Origin: CAVTWH01 sp963850915
GTDB taxonomy: Bacteria; Actinomycetota; Actinomycetes; Mycobacteriales; Micromonosporaceae
Direction of reading: 5' to 3'
DNA length: 64,000 bases
NCBI GenBank assembly: GCA_963850915.1
Contig: CAWKND010000010.1
Location: 372,001-436,000 of the forward strand
Below the pieces are notes generated by a model. The model was not told where the DNA came from and did no database searches. It saw only the letters and a list, made by a program, of their open reading frames with translations. The number at the start of each line of letters is the position of its first letter. Positions within the stretch are counted from its first letter, which is position 1. Shown here in pieces: positions 29,524 through 38,300 of this stretch. A program made the position numbers and the translations under genes.

Positions 29524-31263
29524 TTAGTTGGTCTTCTGGCGGAGGGCGATGGCCTGGAGGAAGACGTCGGTGATCTTGGTGGCGTCGGCGACCACGAAGT
29601 CGGCGCCGCCGACCGGGGCGACGATCTGGTCGAGTTCGCCCTTGCTGACCGCGTCGCCGATACCGATGATGATCACCTGTACCGGCTTGGCCGGGTCAGC
29701 CACCGCCTTGAGCTGCTCGGTGAGCTTGTCCAGGGTGATCCCGCCCGGGTTGTCGTTCTGCCCGTCGGTGAAGATGACCACCGAGTTGACCCGGCCCGGA
29801 TCCCAGCCCTGCTGGACCGCCTTGTACCCGGCGAGCGTCGTGTCGTAGAGCCCGGTGTCGCCGGTCGGCTTCGGCTTGATCTGGGCCAGCGCGCCGACGG
29901 CAGCCGTGCGCTGTACCGCGAGCGGGCCGATGGGTACCAGCTCTTTCCACGGCTGGGTACCCACCATGTTGGTGGAGAAGACCCACAGCCCGACCGACCA
30001 GGAGTCGTCGAAGAGCGACAGACCACGCCCGGCCGCGTCGATGGTGACCTCTTCCCGGGACTTGTTACCCGCCGTCGGTACCTTCTCCAGCATCGAGCCG
30101 GAGACGTCGACGATGGCCAGCATCCGACCGGACTGGGTCACCGCCTGCCAGGTGTTGAGTACCCGGTCGATACCGGCAGCGGCTGCCGCCGCGGTCGCGG
30201 CGGTCGGCGGGGTGACCGTGGTCGGCGCACCCGGGCCGGCGTGCGCGCCGGTACCGAAGCTGCCGTCCGGCGCACGCAGGTTGACGCTCGCCAGCGCGTT
30301 GTGGAACGCCGGACCGGAGAGCTGTGCCAGCAGGTCCTTGGCGAGCTGGGCCTTTGCCGGATCGGCGCTGGCCAGCGGGAGTACCACGTAGGGGTAGTCC
30401 AGGGCGGTGGCGGCCGGCTGCAGGTAGATGGCGGCCAGCGGTACCGGCGGCTGGCTGGCGTTGTACGCGAGTACCGCCTGCTCGGTCAGCGGCGCGGCGC
30501 CCAGTCCGGAGGCGATGCTCGCCGGGTCGGCAGCCTTCGGGAACTTGCCCATCAGGTCGGCCCGGATGGTCGACTGGTTCTGTGCCAGCGACCGCAGCGC
30601 GGCCACCGTGATCTGGTCGGCGTTGGGTGCGGCCTGGGCCACGCCGGCGAGTGTGAGCAGGCCGGACAGGCCGGCCGCGTCCCGGGACGGGTTGACGATG
30701 CCGGTCTTCACCGAGTTGCTGGTGGTGATCTGGGTGAGTACCGCCTGCCAGGTGACCGGCTTGTCCGGCCAGCCCAGCTGCTTGGCGATCGGCTCGGGGG
30801 TGGCGAAGACGACCGGGCTGCTGGCGATCGAGGGCGGCGCGACGGTGGTCGACTGCTTCGTGGCCGAGGCGACCCGGGCCAGCCAGAGCGAGGAGTCGGG
30901 TACCCACACGTCGGGTACCTGCGACTTGCCGTTGGCCTGGCCGAGCCCGGTGAGGGTGGCACCGGCCGCGCCGGCGAGGGTGGTGGACACGTCGGCCGGG
31001 TCGGCGACGACCACGTTGACCGCGATGCAGCGGCCGGTGGTACGCGCCTTGGCCCAGGCCGAGCCGGTGCTCTGCAGGGCCGGTGCGATGTCCGCGGAGG
31101 CTGCCACCGTCAACGTCAGCGGGCTGCTGCCGGTGCAGGTGGCGCGGTTGAGGTAGCGGTACCCACCCCAGCCGGCAGCGCCCACCAGGAGTACCGCCAA
31201 CAGGGTGAGCAGGATACCCAGGGCCCGGCGAAGCCCGGAAGTGTTGCGATGGCGTCCAGTCAC
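29524..31263 (-). CDS. VWA domain protein fused to a solute-binding-like domain, membrane anchored
   Basis: About 579 residues. One N-terminal membrane helix (ALGILLTLLAVLLVGAAGWGGY) is followed by a periplasmic-binding-like domain (about 45-330: ADIAPALQSTG, VPDVWVPDSSLWL) and a C-terminal von Willebrand A domain (about 375-575) with MIDAS DVSGSM and FTDGQND. It probably acts outside the membrane as a metal-dependent adhesion or scaffold protein. The start is uncertain: GTG 31263 is adopted; a TTG at 31314 would add 17 residues. Confidence 0.85.
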   Translation of the reverse strand: MTGRHRNTSGLRRALGILLTLLAVLLVGAAGWGGYRYLNRATCTGSSPLTLTVAASADIAPALQSTGSAWAKARTTGRCIAVNVVVADPADVSTTLAGAAGATLTGLGQANGKSQVPDVWVPDSSLWLARVASATKQSTTVAPPSIASSPVVFATPEPIAKQLGWPDKPVTWQAVLTQITTSNSVKTGIVNPSRDAAGLSGLLTLAGVAQAAPNADQITVAALRSLAQNQSTIRADLMGKFPKAADPASIASGLGAAPLTEQAVLAYNASQPPVPLAAIYLQPAATALDYPYVVLPLASADPAKAQLAKDLLAQLSGPAFHNALASVNLRAPDGSFGTGAHAGPGAPTTVTPPTAATAAAAAAGIDRVLNTWQAVTQSGRMLAIVDVSGSMLEKVPTAGNKSREEVTIDAAGRGLSLFDDSWSVGLWVFSTNMVGTQPWKELVPIGPLAVQRTAAVGALAQIKPKPTGDTGLYDTTLAGYKAVQQGWDPGRVNSVVIFTDGQNDNPGGITLDKLTEQLKAVADPAKPVQVIIIGIGDAVSKGELDQIVAPVGGADFVVADATKITDVFLQAIALRQKTN

Positions 31264-31399
31264 CGCACCATACTCAGCAACCCACCCTGGTTTGGCCACG
31301 GCCGTTTGGTCCAAAGTTACCGATCAGCAACAACGGCCGGGCCAAACTTGCACGCTGCGTAGTGACACCAGGTGAGAGCAGTGATCGTCGACAACGCTC

Positions 31400-31425
31400 T
31401 GTGACCGGGATCACGTACAGTGATC
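31400..31425. promoter_or_regulatory. Crp-like box overlapping a second palindrome
   Basis: TGTGA-N6-TCACG (31400-31415) differs at one position from the Crp consensus TGTGA-N6-TCACA. It overlaps GATCAC-GTACA-GTGATC (31409-31425), a perfect 6-5-6 inverted repeat. Both lie about 105-130 bp upstream of the DUF4097 lipoprotein start and about 140 bp from the divergent VWA start. Confidence 0.5.
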
Positions 31426-31529
31426 GCTGGTTGGGTTTGCCCCTGAGTTCGCTCAGGGTCGATGGACCAGGGTTGGGCCGGGGTCGTTCCCGGATTCGGC
31501 GAGCCGGGCCGGCTGCCAGCCTGAGCGGT

Positions 31530-32225
31530 ATGAGATTGACGAAAGTGCTCGCCGTGACCGCCGCCGGACTGCTCGCGACCACCGCACTGGCCAGCTGCGA
31601 CCTGGCCCAGTCCAGCACCGAGACGCACGCGTACCAGGTCGATGGGCAGGTCACCCGTCTGGTGCTGACGGCGACCGCCGGCCGCATCGAGATCACCACC
31701 GGGGACGGGCCGATCAGCGTGAGCGAGACCTACCGGTACAACCGCACGGCGCCGACCACCCGGCACGAGACGGCCGGCGGCACCCTCACCCTCACCGACG
31801 ACGAGTGCGCCGGCCAGCACGTCGGTCACTGCGAGATCAACTACTCGATCCGGGTACCGGCCGCCACCGCCGTGCAGATCACCACCGCCGCCGGCACGGT
31901 GGACGTCTCCGGGCTCGCCGGTGACCTGACCGTCACGTCTGACGCCGGCCGGATCGACGGTACCGGGCTGAGCAGCGCACACACGACCGCGCGTACCAAC
32001 GCCGGGGTGGTCAGCCTCGCCTACCGGCTGGCCCCGCAGGCGGTCACCGCGCGCTCCGACGCCGGATCCGTATCGGTGCTGGTACCGGCCGGGGACGCGT
32101 ACGCCGTGGATGCCGGTACCGACGCCGGCAAGGTCACCGTCGAGGTACCTCGGGACGCCGCCTCGACCCGTACGATCAGCGCGCACTCCGACGCCGGGAA
32201 GGTGGAGGTGGGTACCACCACCTGA
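31530..32225 (+). CDS. DUF4097 beta-repeat lipoprotein
   Basis: 231 residues with a lipoprotein signal peptide (VLAVTAAGLLATTALASC; lipobox L-A-S-C). The rest is a right-handed beta-repeat of the DUF4097 type, with recurring (S/T)xAGxV/I turns (TSDAGRIDG, TNAGVVS, RSDAGSVS, TDAGKVT, HSDAGKVE). It is anchored to the outer face of the membrane. Specific function unknown. Confidence 0.87.
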   Translation: MRLTKVLAVTAAGLLATTALASCDLAQSSTETHAYQVDGQVTRLVLTATAGRIEITTGDGPISVSETYRYNRTAPTTRHETAGGTLTLTDDECAGQHVGHCEINYSIRVPAATAVQITTAAGTVDVSGLAGDLTVTSDAGRIDGTGLSSAHTTARTNAGVVSLAYRLAPQAVTARSDAGSVSVLVPAGDAYAVDAGTDAGKVTVEVPRDAASTRTISAHSDAGKVEVGTTT

Positions 32226-32253
32226 ACCCGCTCCGTGCCCAACTGATCACGGA

Positions 32254-32259
32254 TAGTCT
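32254..32259 (+). promoter_or_regulatory. -10 box TAGTCT of nhaA
   Basis: TAGTCT, 6 nt, then GTG at 32266. Leaderless spacing, no Shine-Dalgarno. Confidence 0.6.
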
Positions 32260-32265
32260 CGCGCG

Positions 32266-33432
32266 GTGGGATCCTCGTGGCTGACCCGCCGGCTGCCGAT
32301 GCTGCGGGAGTTCCTGGAGCAGGAGGCCATCGCCGGGGTCGTCCTGATCCTCGCCGCCGTGACGGCCCTGGCCTGGGCAAACTCGGCAGCCGGCGACACC
32401 TACACAACGTTCTGGGAGCACCAGCTGACCATCGGGCCGGTGCACGAGGACCTGCAGCACTGGGTCAACGACGGCGCGATGGCACTGTTCTTCTTCGTCG
32501 TCGGGCTGGAGATCAAGCGGGAACTCGCCGTCGGTGAACTGCGCGAGTTCCGGGCGGCGCTGCTGCCGGTACTCGCCGCACTGGGTGGGGTGATCACGCC
32601 GGTACTGCTCTACCTGCTGATCGCGCCGGGTGGCGAGGCACGGCACGGGTGGGGCGTACCGATGGCCACCGACATCGCCTTCGCGGTGGGGGTACTCGCG
32701 CTGTTCGGGGCGCGCTGCGCGGACGGTACCAAGCTGCTGCTGCTGTCCCTGGCGATCGTCGACGACATCCTGGCCATCCTCGTCATCGCGCTGGTCTACT
32801 CCGAGCACATCGACCTGCGCTGGCTGGCGGTGGCCGGGGCGGTGCTGGTGGTACTGGTACTCATGCGCCGGGTGGCTGCTTCGCCGTGGTGGTACCTCCT
32901 CCCGGGGCTGGCGCTGTGGTTCGCGGTACTGGAGTCGGGGGTACACGCCACCCTCGCCGGAGTGGTCCTCGGCCTGCTCACGCCGGCCGGGCCGGTACGC
33001 GGCAAGCCGGTACTGGAGGAGCTCGAGCACACCCTGCACCCGCTCAGCGCGTACCTCGTCGTACCGCTGTTCGCGCTGGCCAACGCCGGGGTGGACCTGC
33101 GCGGTGGGGTACTCGGGCAGGCGCTGCGCGAGCGGTTGACCTGGGCGGTGGTCATCGGTCTGGTGGTCGGCAAGTCGGTCGGGGTCACCGCTGCCGTGTT
33201 CGGGGCACGCCGCGCCCGGCTGGGTACCCTGCCGGCCGGGATGCCGCCCCGACAGGTACCCCCGGTCGCTGTCCTTGCCGGCATCGGCTTCACCGTCGCG
33301 CTGTTCATCGCCGACCTCGCCTTCACCGACGAGCGTCTGGTGACCGACGCGAAGGTCGGGATCTTCCTCGGCTCGATCGCGGCCGCGCTGCTCGGCGCCG
33401 CGACGATGGGCGCGGTCACCCGGCGCCGCTGA
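32266..33432 (+). CDS. nhaA: Na+/H+ antiporter NhaA
   Basis: 388 residues and about 12 membrane helices. Diagnostic segments are FFFVVGLEIKRELAVGEL, MATDIAFAVGVLALFG and the ion-binding Asp pair in LAIVDDILAILVIAL. It exchanges cytosolic Na+ for external H+ for pH and sodium homeostasis. The length matches E. coli NhaA. It starts 40 nt after the lipoprotein gene but has its own -10 box. Confidence 0.96.
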   Translation: MGSSWLTRRLPMLREFLEQEAIAGVVLILAAVTALAWANSAAGDTYTTFWEHQLTIGPVHEDLQHWVNDGAMALFFFVVGLEIKRELAVGELREFRAALLPVLAALGGVITPVLLYLLIAPGGEARHGWGVPMATDIAFAVGVLALFGARCADGTKLLLLSLAIVDDILAILVIALVYSEHIDLRWLAVAGAVLVVLVLMRRVAASPWWYLLPGLALWFAVLESGVHATLAGVVLGLLTPAGPVRGKPVLEELEHTLHPLSAYLVVPLFALANAGVDLRGGVLGQALRERLTWAVVIGLVVGKSVGVTAAVFGARRARLGTLPAGMPPRQVPPVAVLAGIGFTVALFIADLAFTDERLVTDAKVGIFLGSIAAALLGAATMGAVTRRR

Positions 33433-33457
33433 CGCTGATCGCCCCGGGGAGGAGGGT

Positions 33458-34477
33458 TCAGGTTCCGGTCACCACGACCAGCCGGTCGCCCGCGGCGAGG
33501 GTGCTGACTTCGTTGAAGCGCAGCATTTTCCCGTCCCGGATGACGGCCAGGATCACATCGGCGCAGGCCGCCGGGGCGAGCCCGACCTCGTCCGGGCGTA
33601 CGGCGCGCTCGCCCACCTCCAGCCCCTGCCCGAAGCGCAGCAGGTCGAGGAGTACGTCGCTGACGCTCGGGCTGATGGTGGCCGCGCCGAGCAGCCGGCC
33701 GGCCGCGTCCGAGCTGGCCACCACCGAGTTGGCGCCGCTCTGCCTGGCCAGCTCCACGTGCTCGGACTCGCGCACGCTGGTGGCGACCACGGCTTTGGCG
33801 TTGAGCCGGCGTACCGACAGGGTGACCAGTACCCCGGCGTCGTCCTGGCCGGTGGCGACCACCACGGCGCCGGCCGACTCGACGAAAGCCTGACGCAGCA
33901 CGGCGATCCGGCTGCCGTCGCCTTGCACCCCGGTCAACCCGGCCGACGTCGCCTCGGCGACGGCAGCAGCGCGCCCGTCCACCACCACGATCCGGTCGGC
34001 CGTGACCCCACCGGCCAGCAGCGTGGCCACCGCCGCCCGGCCCTTGGTGCCGTAGCCGATGACCACCGTGTGCCCGCCGTTCATGTGCGCCCTCCACCGG
34101 TTGCGCCGCCACAGATCGTGGGTCCGGCCCACGAGCACTTCGACGGTGGTACCCACCAGGATCACCAGGAAGACGACCCGCAGCGGGGTGATCACCAGGA
34201 TGTTGACCAGCCGGGCAGCCGCGGAGACCGGGACGATGTCGCCGTACCCGGTGGTCGACAGGCTCACCGTTACGTAGTAGAGCGCGCCCACCGCGTCCGG
34301 CGGTCCGTCCGTGCTGTTGTCGTGGTAGCCGGCCCGGCCGAGGTACACCACCACCCAGGCGAGGGCCAGGACGCCCAGCGCGACGGCGAGCCGGCGCAGC
34401 ACCTGGTTGACCGGGCCGATCCGGCGGTGCGGCAACCGGACCGCGTCCAGCTCACCGCCCCGGTCGCCGTCAGCCAC
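33458..34477 (-). CDS. Potassium channel with RCK (TrkA-N/TrkA-C) domains
   Basis: 339 residues. Two membrane helices flank the filter TTGYGD. A cytosolic RCK/TrkA-N Rossmann domain (about 128-250; HTVVIGYGTKGRAAVATLL) and a small TrkA-C domain (about 265-339) follow. Gating by nucleotides or ions is expected. The start GTG is 6 nt after TACCCT. It is convergent with nhaA, 25 nt away. Confidence 0.92.
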   Translation of the reverse strand: MADGDRGGELDAVRLPHRRIGPVNQVLRRLAVALGVLALAWVVVYLGRAGYHDNSTDGPPDAVGALYYVTVSLSTTGYGDIVPVSAAARLVNILVITPLRVVFLVILVGTTVEVLVGRTHDLWRRNRWRAHMNGGHTVVIGYGTKGRAAVATLLAGGVTADRIVVVDGRAAAVAEATSAGLTGVQGDGSRIAVLRQAFVESAGAVVVATGQDDAGVLVTLSVRRLNAKAVVATSVRESEHVELARQSGANSVVASSDAAGRLLGAATISPSVSDVLLDLLRFGQGLEVGERAVRPDEVGLAPAACADVILAVIRDGKMLRFNEVSTLAAGDRLVVVTGT

Positions 34478-34483
34478 CAGGCC

Positions 34484-34489
34484 AGGGTA
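34484..34489 (-). promoter_or_regulatory. -10 box TACCCT of the RCK channel gene
   Basis: On the minus strand TACCCT, 6 nt, GTG at 34477. Confidence 0.55.
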
Positions 34490-34536
34490 CGGTCCCCGGC
34501 GGCGCCGCGCTGGCGGAGCGAGGTGAAGATGGTGGC

Positions 34537-35142
34537 GTGCCTACCGAACTTTCCCCTGTACGGATCGCCGAGCCCGCTGACATCCCCGCCATCGTGGCCA
34601 CGCTGACCGACGCCTTCCTCGCCGATCCGTTGTGGGCGTGGTCTTTCGGCGATCCCCGGCAACGGCCGGCCGAGTACGCCCAGTGGTGGCGGCTGTTCGT
34701 CGAGGGCGCGGTCGGCTACGGCAGCGTGTACCTGACGCCGGGCGCCGGCAGCGTGGCGATGTGGCTGCCGCCAGGCGCTGTGGAGATGGCGCCGGAGGTG
34801 CAGCACGCGCTGCCGGCCACCATCGAGCGGCTGGCCGGGGCGTACGCCGCCCGGGTGACGGCCACCTGTGACGCGCTGGAGGAGCACCATCCGGAGCAGC
34901 CGCACTGGTACCTGTCCATGCTCGGTACCCGCTCCGACGAGCGCGGGCGCGGGCAGGGCATGGCGCTGCTGCGGTACTGCCTGGGCGCACTGGACGCGGC
35001 CGGCCAGCCGACCTACCTGGAGTCGAGCAACCCGGCGAACAACAAGCGGTACGCCGGGGCGGGTTTCCAGCCGCGCCAGGTGTTCACCATCGGCGCCGAC
35101 GGCCCGGAGGTCACCACGTTCTGGCGCCCGGCCGGTGGCTGA
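34537..35142 (+). CDS. GNAT family N-acetyltransferase
   Basis: 201 residues with the acetyl-CoA loop LGTRSDERGRGQGMALL (R/QxxGxG/A) and an ESSNPANNKRYAGAGF ending typical of small GNATs. The acceptor is unknown. The stop codon lies inside the 24-bp palindrome shared with the convergent helicase gene. Confidence 0.88.
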   Translation: MPTELSPVRIAEPADIPAIVATLTDAFLADPLWAWSFGDPRQRPAEYAQWWRLFVEGAVGYGSVYLTPGAGSVAMWLPPGAVEMAPEVQHALPATIERLAGAYAARVTATCDALEEHHPEQPHWYLSMLGTRSDERGRGQGMALLRYCLGALDAAGQPTYLESSNPANNKRYAGAGFQPRQVFTIGADGPEVTTFWRPAGG

Positions 35143-35160
35143 CTGAGCGCTCAGTCAGCC
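35137..35160. terminator. Perfect 24-bp palindrome holding both convergent stop codons
   Basis: GGCTGACTGAGC followed by its exact reverse complement. The plus-strand half carries the acetyltransferase stop (35140-35142). The minus-strand half carries the TGA (35151-35153) that ends the frame-restored helicase tail. It is a likely shared terminator hairpin without a U-tract. Confidence 0.65.
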
Positions 35161-35311
35161 GGGCGCTGTACGGACTCGGCTGGGATCGGCTCGGCTGGTG
35201 CTGGCTCGGCTGGGATCGGCTTGGCCGGAGCCCGTTTGGCCGGGGTGCGGCGCGCAGGTTTGGTGGCGACGGGCTCGATCTGATCGATCGGCTCGGCTGA
35301 CCCGGACTCAC

Positions 35312-38300
35312 TCACCTCGGACTCGCTCGACTCCGACTCGGCTGGGTCGGGCTCGGCTGGGTCGGGCTCGGTGGCTCGGTTGGCTCGGGCTCGGTTGGCT
35401 CGGGCTCGGTTGGCTCGGGCTCGGTTGGCTCGGTCGCATCGTCAGGGACGGTCTTCGGAGCTGGATCGGATGGGGCCGCCCTGTTTCCCGGTGCCGCCCT
35501 GTTTCCCGGTGCCGCCCTGTTTCCGGGTGCCGCCCTGTTTCCCGGTGCCGCCGCCAACGGAACGGTGATCGCGGCCGGTTCGGGCGACGCGTCCAGATTA
35601 ACCGTGTCGCCCGCGGTCGCCGGGAACTCCGCCTCGGCAGCGCCATGCTCCGCCGCAGCGGCGGCACGCTCGGCCTCGGCAGCCGCGCGTTCGGCTGCGG
35701 CGGCCTGTTCTGCCTCGGTGGCGGCGGCGACGGCGGCGGCCACCCGGTCGAGGAGTTCTGCGCGGTTGCGCAGCCACGAGGGGAGCCAGCAGCGCACCAC
35801 GGCCGGCCAGCCCATCACGCTGTGCAGCAGCTCCGGTGCGCCGTCCCGGTCGGCGACGGTGGGGCGGGCCGCCCAGCGCGGCGAGTCCAGCAGTACCGCC
35901 ACCTGCCAGCCCGGTGCGCCGGGGGCGCGTACCGCCACGTCGACGGTGAAGTCGGACAGGCCGTACCCGGTCTGTACCTCGAAACCGCGCTCCTGCAAGG
36001 CGAGCGCCACCTCGTCACGTACCCGGTCCCGGGAACCGGCCCGGCTCGGGTTCAGGTCACCCAGCCGGCCCGCCCCCTCGGCGGCCAACTCGCAGTACGC
36101 CCGCAGGTGTGCGGTACCGACCGCGGCGGTACGGGAAAGGTCGATGTCCTTGGGGTCGAAGCTGGCGAACAGCAGGACCTGGCGGCGGGCCCGGGTGATC
36201 GCCACGTTCAACCGGCGCTCGCCACCCACCTGGCTGAGCGGGCCGAAGTTGAGCGGCAGCAGGCCGGTCTTCGGGTCCTTGGCGAAGGCGAGCGAGAAGA
36301 GTACGACATCACGCTCGTCGCCCTGCACGTTCTCCAGGTTCTTGACGAAGATGGGCTCGCCGTCGGATGCGGCCAAAGCCTTGCGTACCAATGGATCTGT
36401 GCTCTCCTCCAGCAGGTTGAGGATGAGGTCGCGCTGCTGCAGATTGAAGGTGACCACGCCGATCGAGTCCTCGGCGGTGGCTGGATCGGCCAATCTGCGG
36501 GAAATCTCGGCAACCACCGCCTCCGCCTCGGTCATGTTGACCCGGGTCGAGCCGCGGTCGAACCGGCCGTCCACCCGGCGCCAGCCGATCCCGGCGCTGC
36601 CGCCGGTGGCCGGCGCGGGCAGGCTGGAGAGGCGGCCGTCATAGTAGAAGCGGTTGGAGAAGGCGATCAGCGCCTCGTCGCGACTGCGGTAGTGCCAGGA
36701 GAGCCAGCGCTGCGGGATGCCCGACTCGACCGCCTCGGACAGGATGCTGTCCAGATCCTCCGGTACGACAAGAGGTTCGCCGTCGTCGTCGAGTGCGGGG
36801 GCGGTCTCGTGCTCGCTGTCGTGTGAACTCTGCATGATGCTCGACGGCGGCATCTGCTTGGAGTCGCCCACAATCACCACCGCGCGACCCCGGCCCATCG
36901 CACCGATCGCCTCCGCCACCCGGATCTGCGACGCCTCGTCGAAGACGACCAGGTCGAAGGTGGCGGCGCCGGGCGCCAGGAAGTACGCGGCCGAGGCCGG
37001 GCTGACCAGTACGCACGGGGTGAGCGCGAGGATCTCGTCGGGGTAGCTCTGGAACAGCTCCCGGAACGCCTTGCCACCGCGCTTGCGGCGCAGCTCGGTA
37101 CCCAGCTCCGCCAGCCGGTTCTGGCTCTGCGCGGCCAATCCGCGCCGGTTCACCAGGACTGCCGGCAGCTGCTCGGGCAGCGCCGCGCGCAGCCCGTCGG
37201 CCGCCTCGGCGTACTGGGCCACCCTTGCGTCGTGCTGCTCCGGGTCGAAGTAGGCGAGTCCGCCGGCCTGCTGCCGTTCGCCGAGCGCGACAGACGCCAC
37301 GCCACGGTGGTACGCGGCCTCCACCGCATCGCCGTCCAGCCCGCCCGCGAGTACCGTGTCCCGCAGTTCGCGCAGGCCGGCATCGGCGAGTACGTCGGTG
37401 AGGCCGAGCAGGGTTGCCCAGCGGTGCAGCGGGTACAGCCCCTCGGCGGCCAACTCGGCGAGCCAGGCGGCACCGTCGCGCTGCCAGGCGACCGCCCAAC
37501 CGTCGCCGGCCGCCCAGCGGGTCAGCTCGACGTCGGTCGCCTGTACCGTCGCGATCCACGCCCGCCAGTCGGTGGCCACCCGCTGCAGTACATCGAGCTG
37601 GCGGGGCGAGATCGGTGCGGTGCCACCGGTACCGGTGAAGAAGTACCACGCCTCCGGGTACTGGGCGAGCAGTGCCCGGCTCGCCACCGTCACCTGTACC
37701 GCATGGGCCACAACGGCTTCCGCGTCCGGGTTCGTTGGCAACCAGCCGGCCGGCAGGCGCAGCCCGCCGACCTGACCGGCGCGCTGGTAGAGCTGTCCGG
37801 CCTCGGCGCGCGCGGCGACCAGCCGGTCCAGCAGCGCCGGCAGGGTCTCCGGGTCGAGCGTCGCGCCGGGGCGCAGGTAGCCGCCCAGCTTCGCGGCGAC
37901 GACGGCCAGGTGCTTGCGCTTGCCGAGGAACTTGCCGGCGGCCTCGTGCGCCTCGCCCTGCCAGGTCGCCAACTCAGGGGCGGCAAGGATTTCCGGGCGG
38001 AGGAGTGCCCATTCGGCCGCGTAGCGCGACTGCAGCCCGAGCAGCTCCTCGCGCAGCCCGGCAACCGCCACATCCCAGCGGGGATCGCTGGCCCGCTGGG
38101 TCTGCGCCAGATCGGGCAGCAGGCCGGCGGCGGCGTACCGGGCGGCCGGTACCAGCTCGGCGACGCCGTCCGGGGTGCCGAGCGCGGTGACCATGCCGGC
38201 GAGTACCGGCTCGGTGGCCAGCGCCGCGCGCGCCTGCTCCAGGGCGGCGGCGACCTGGACAGCCGCTTCGGCGTGCAGATCGGAGACGTCCCGCCGGCCA

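Noticed and set aside
35111..35311. Small 66-codon minus-strand gene after the helicase
   Set aside because: It reads the continuation of the helicase tail in the wrong frame; the +1-restored frame gives a more sensible acidic/PAK tail.
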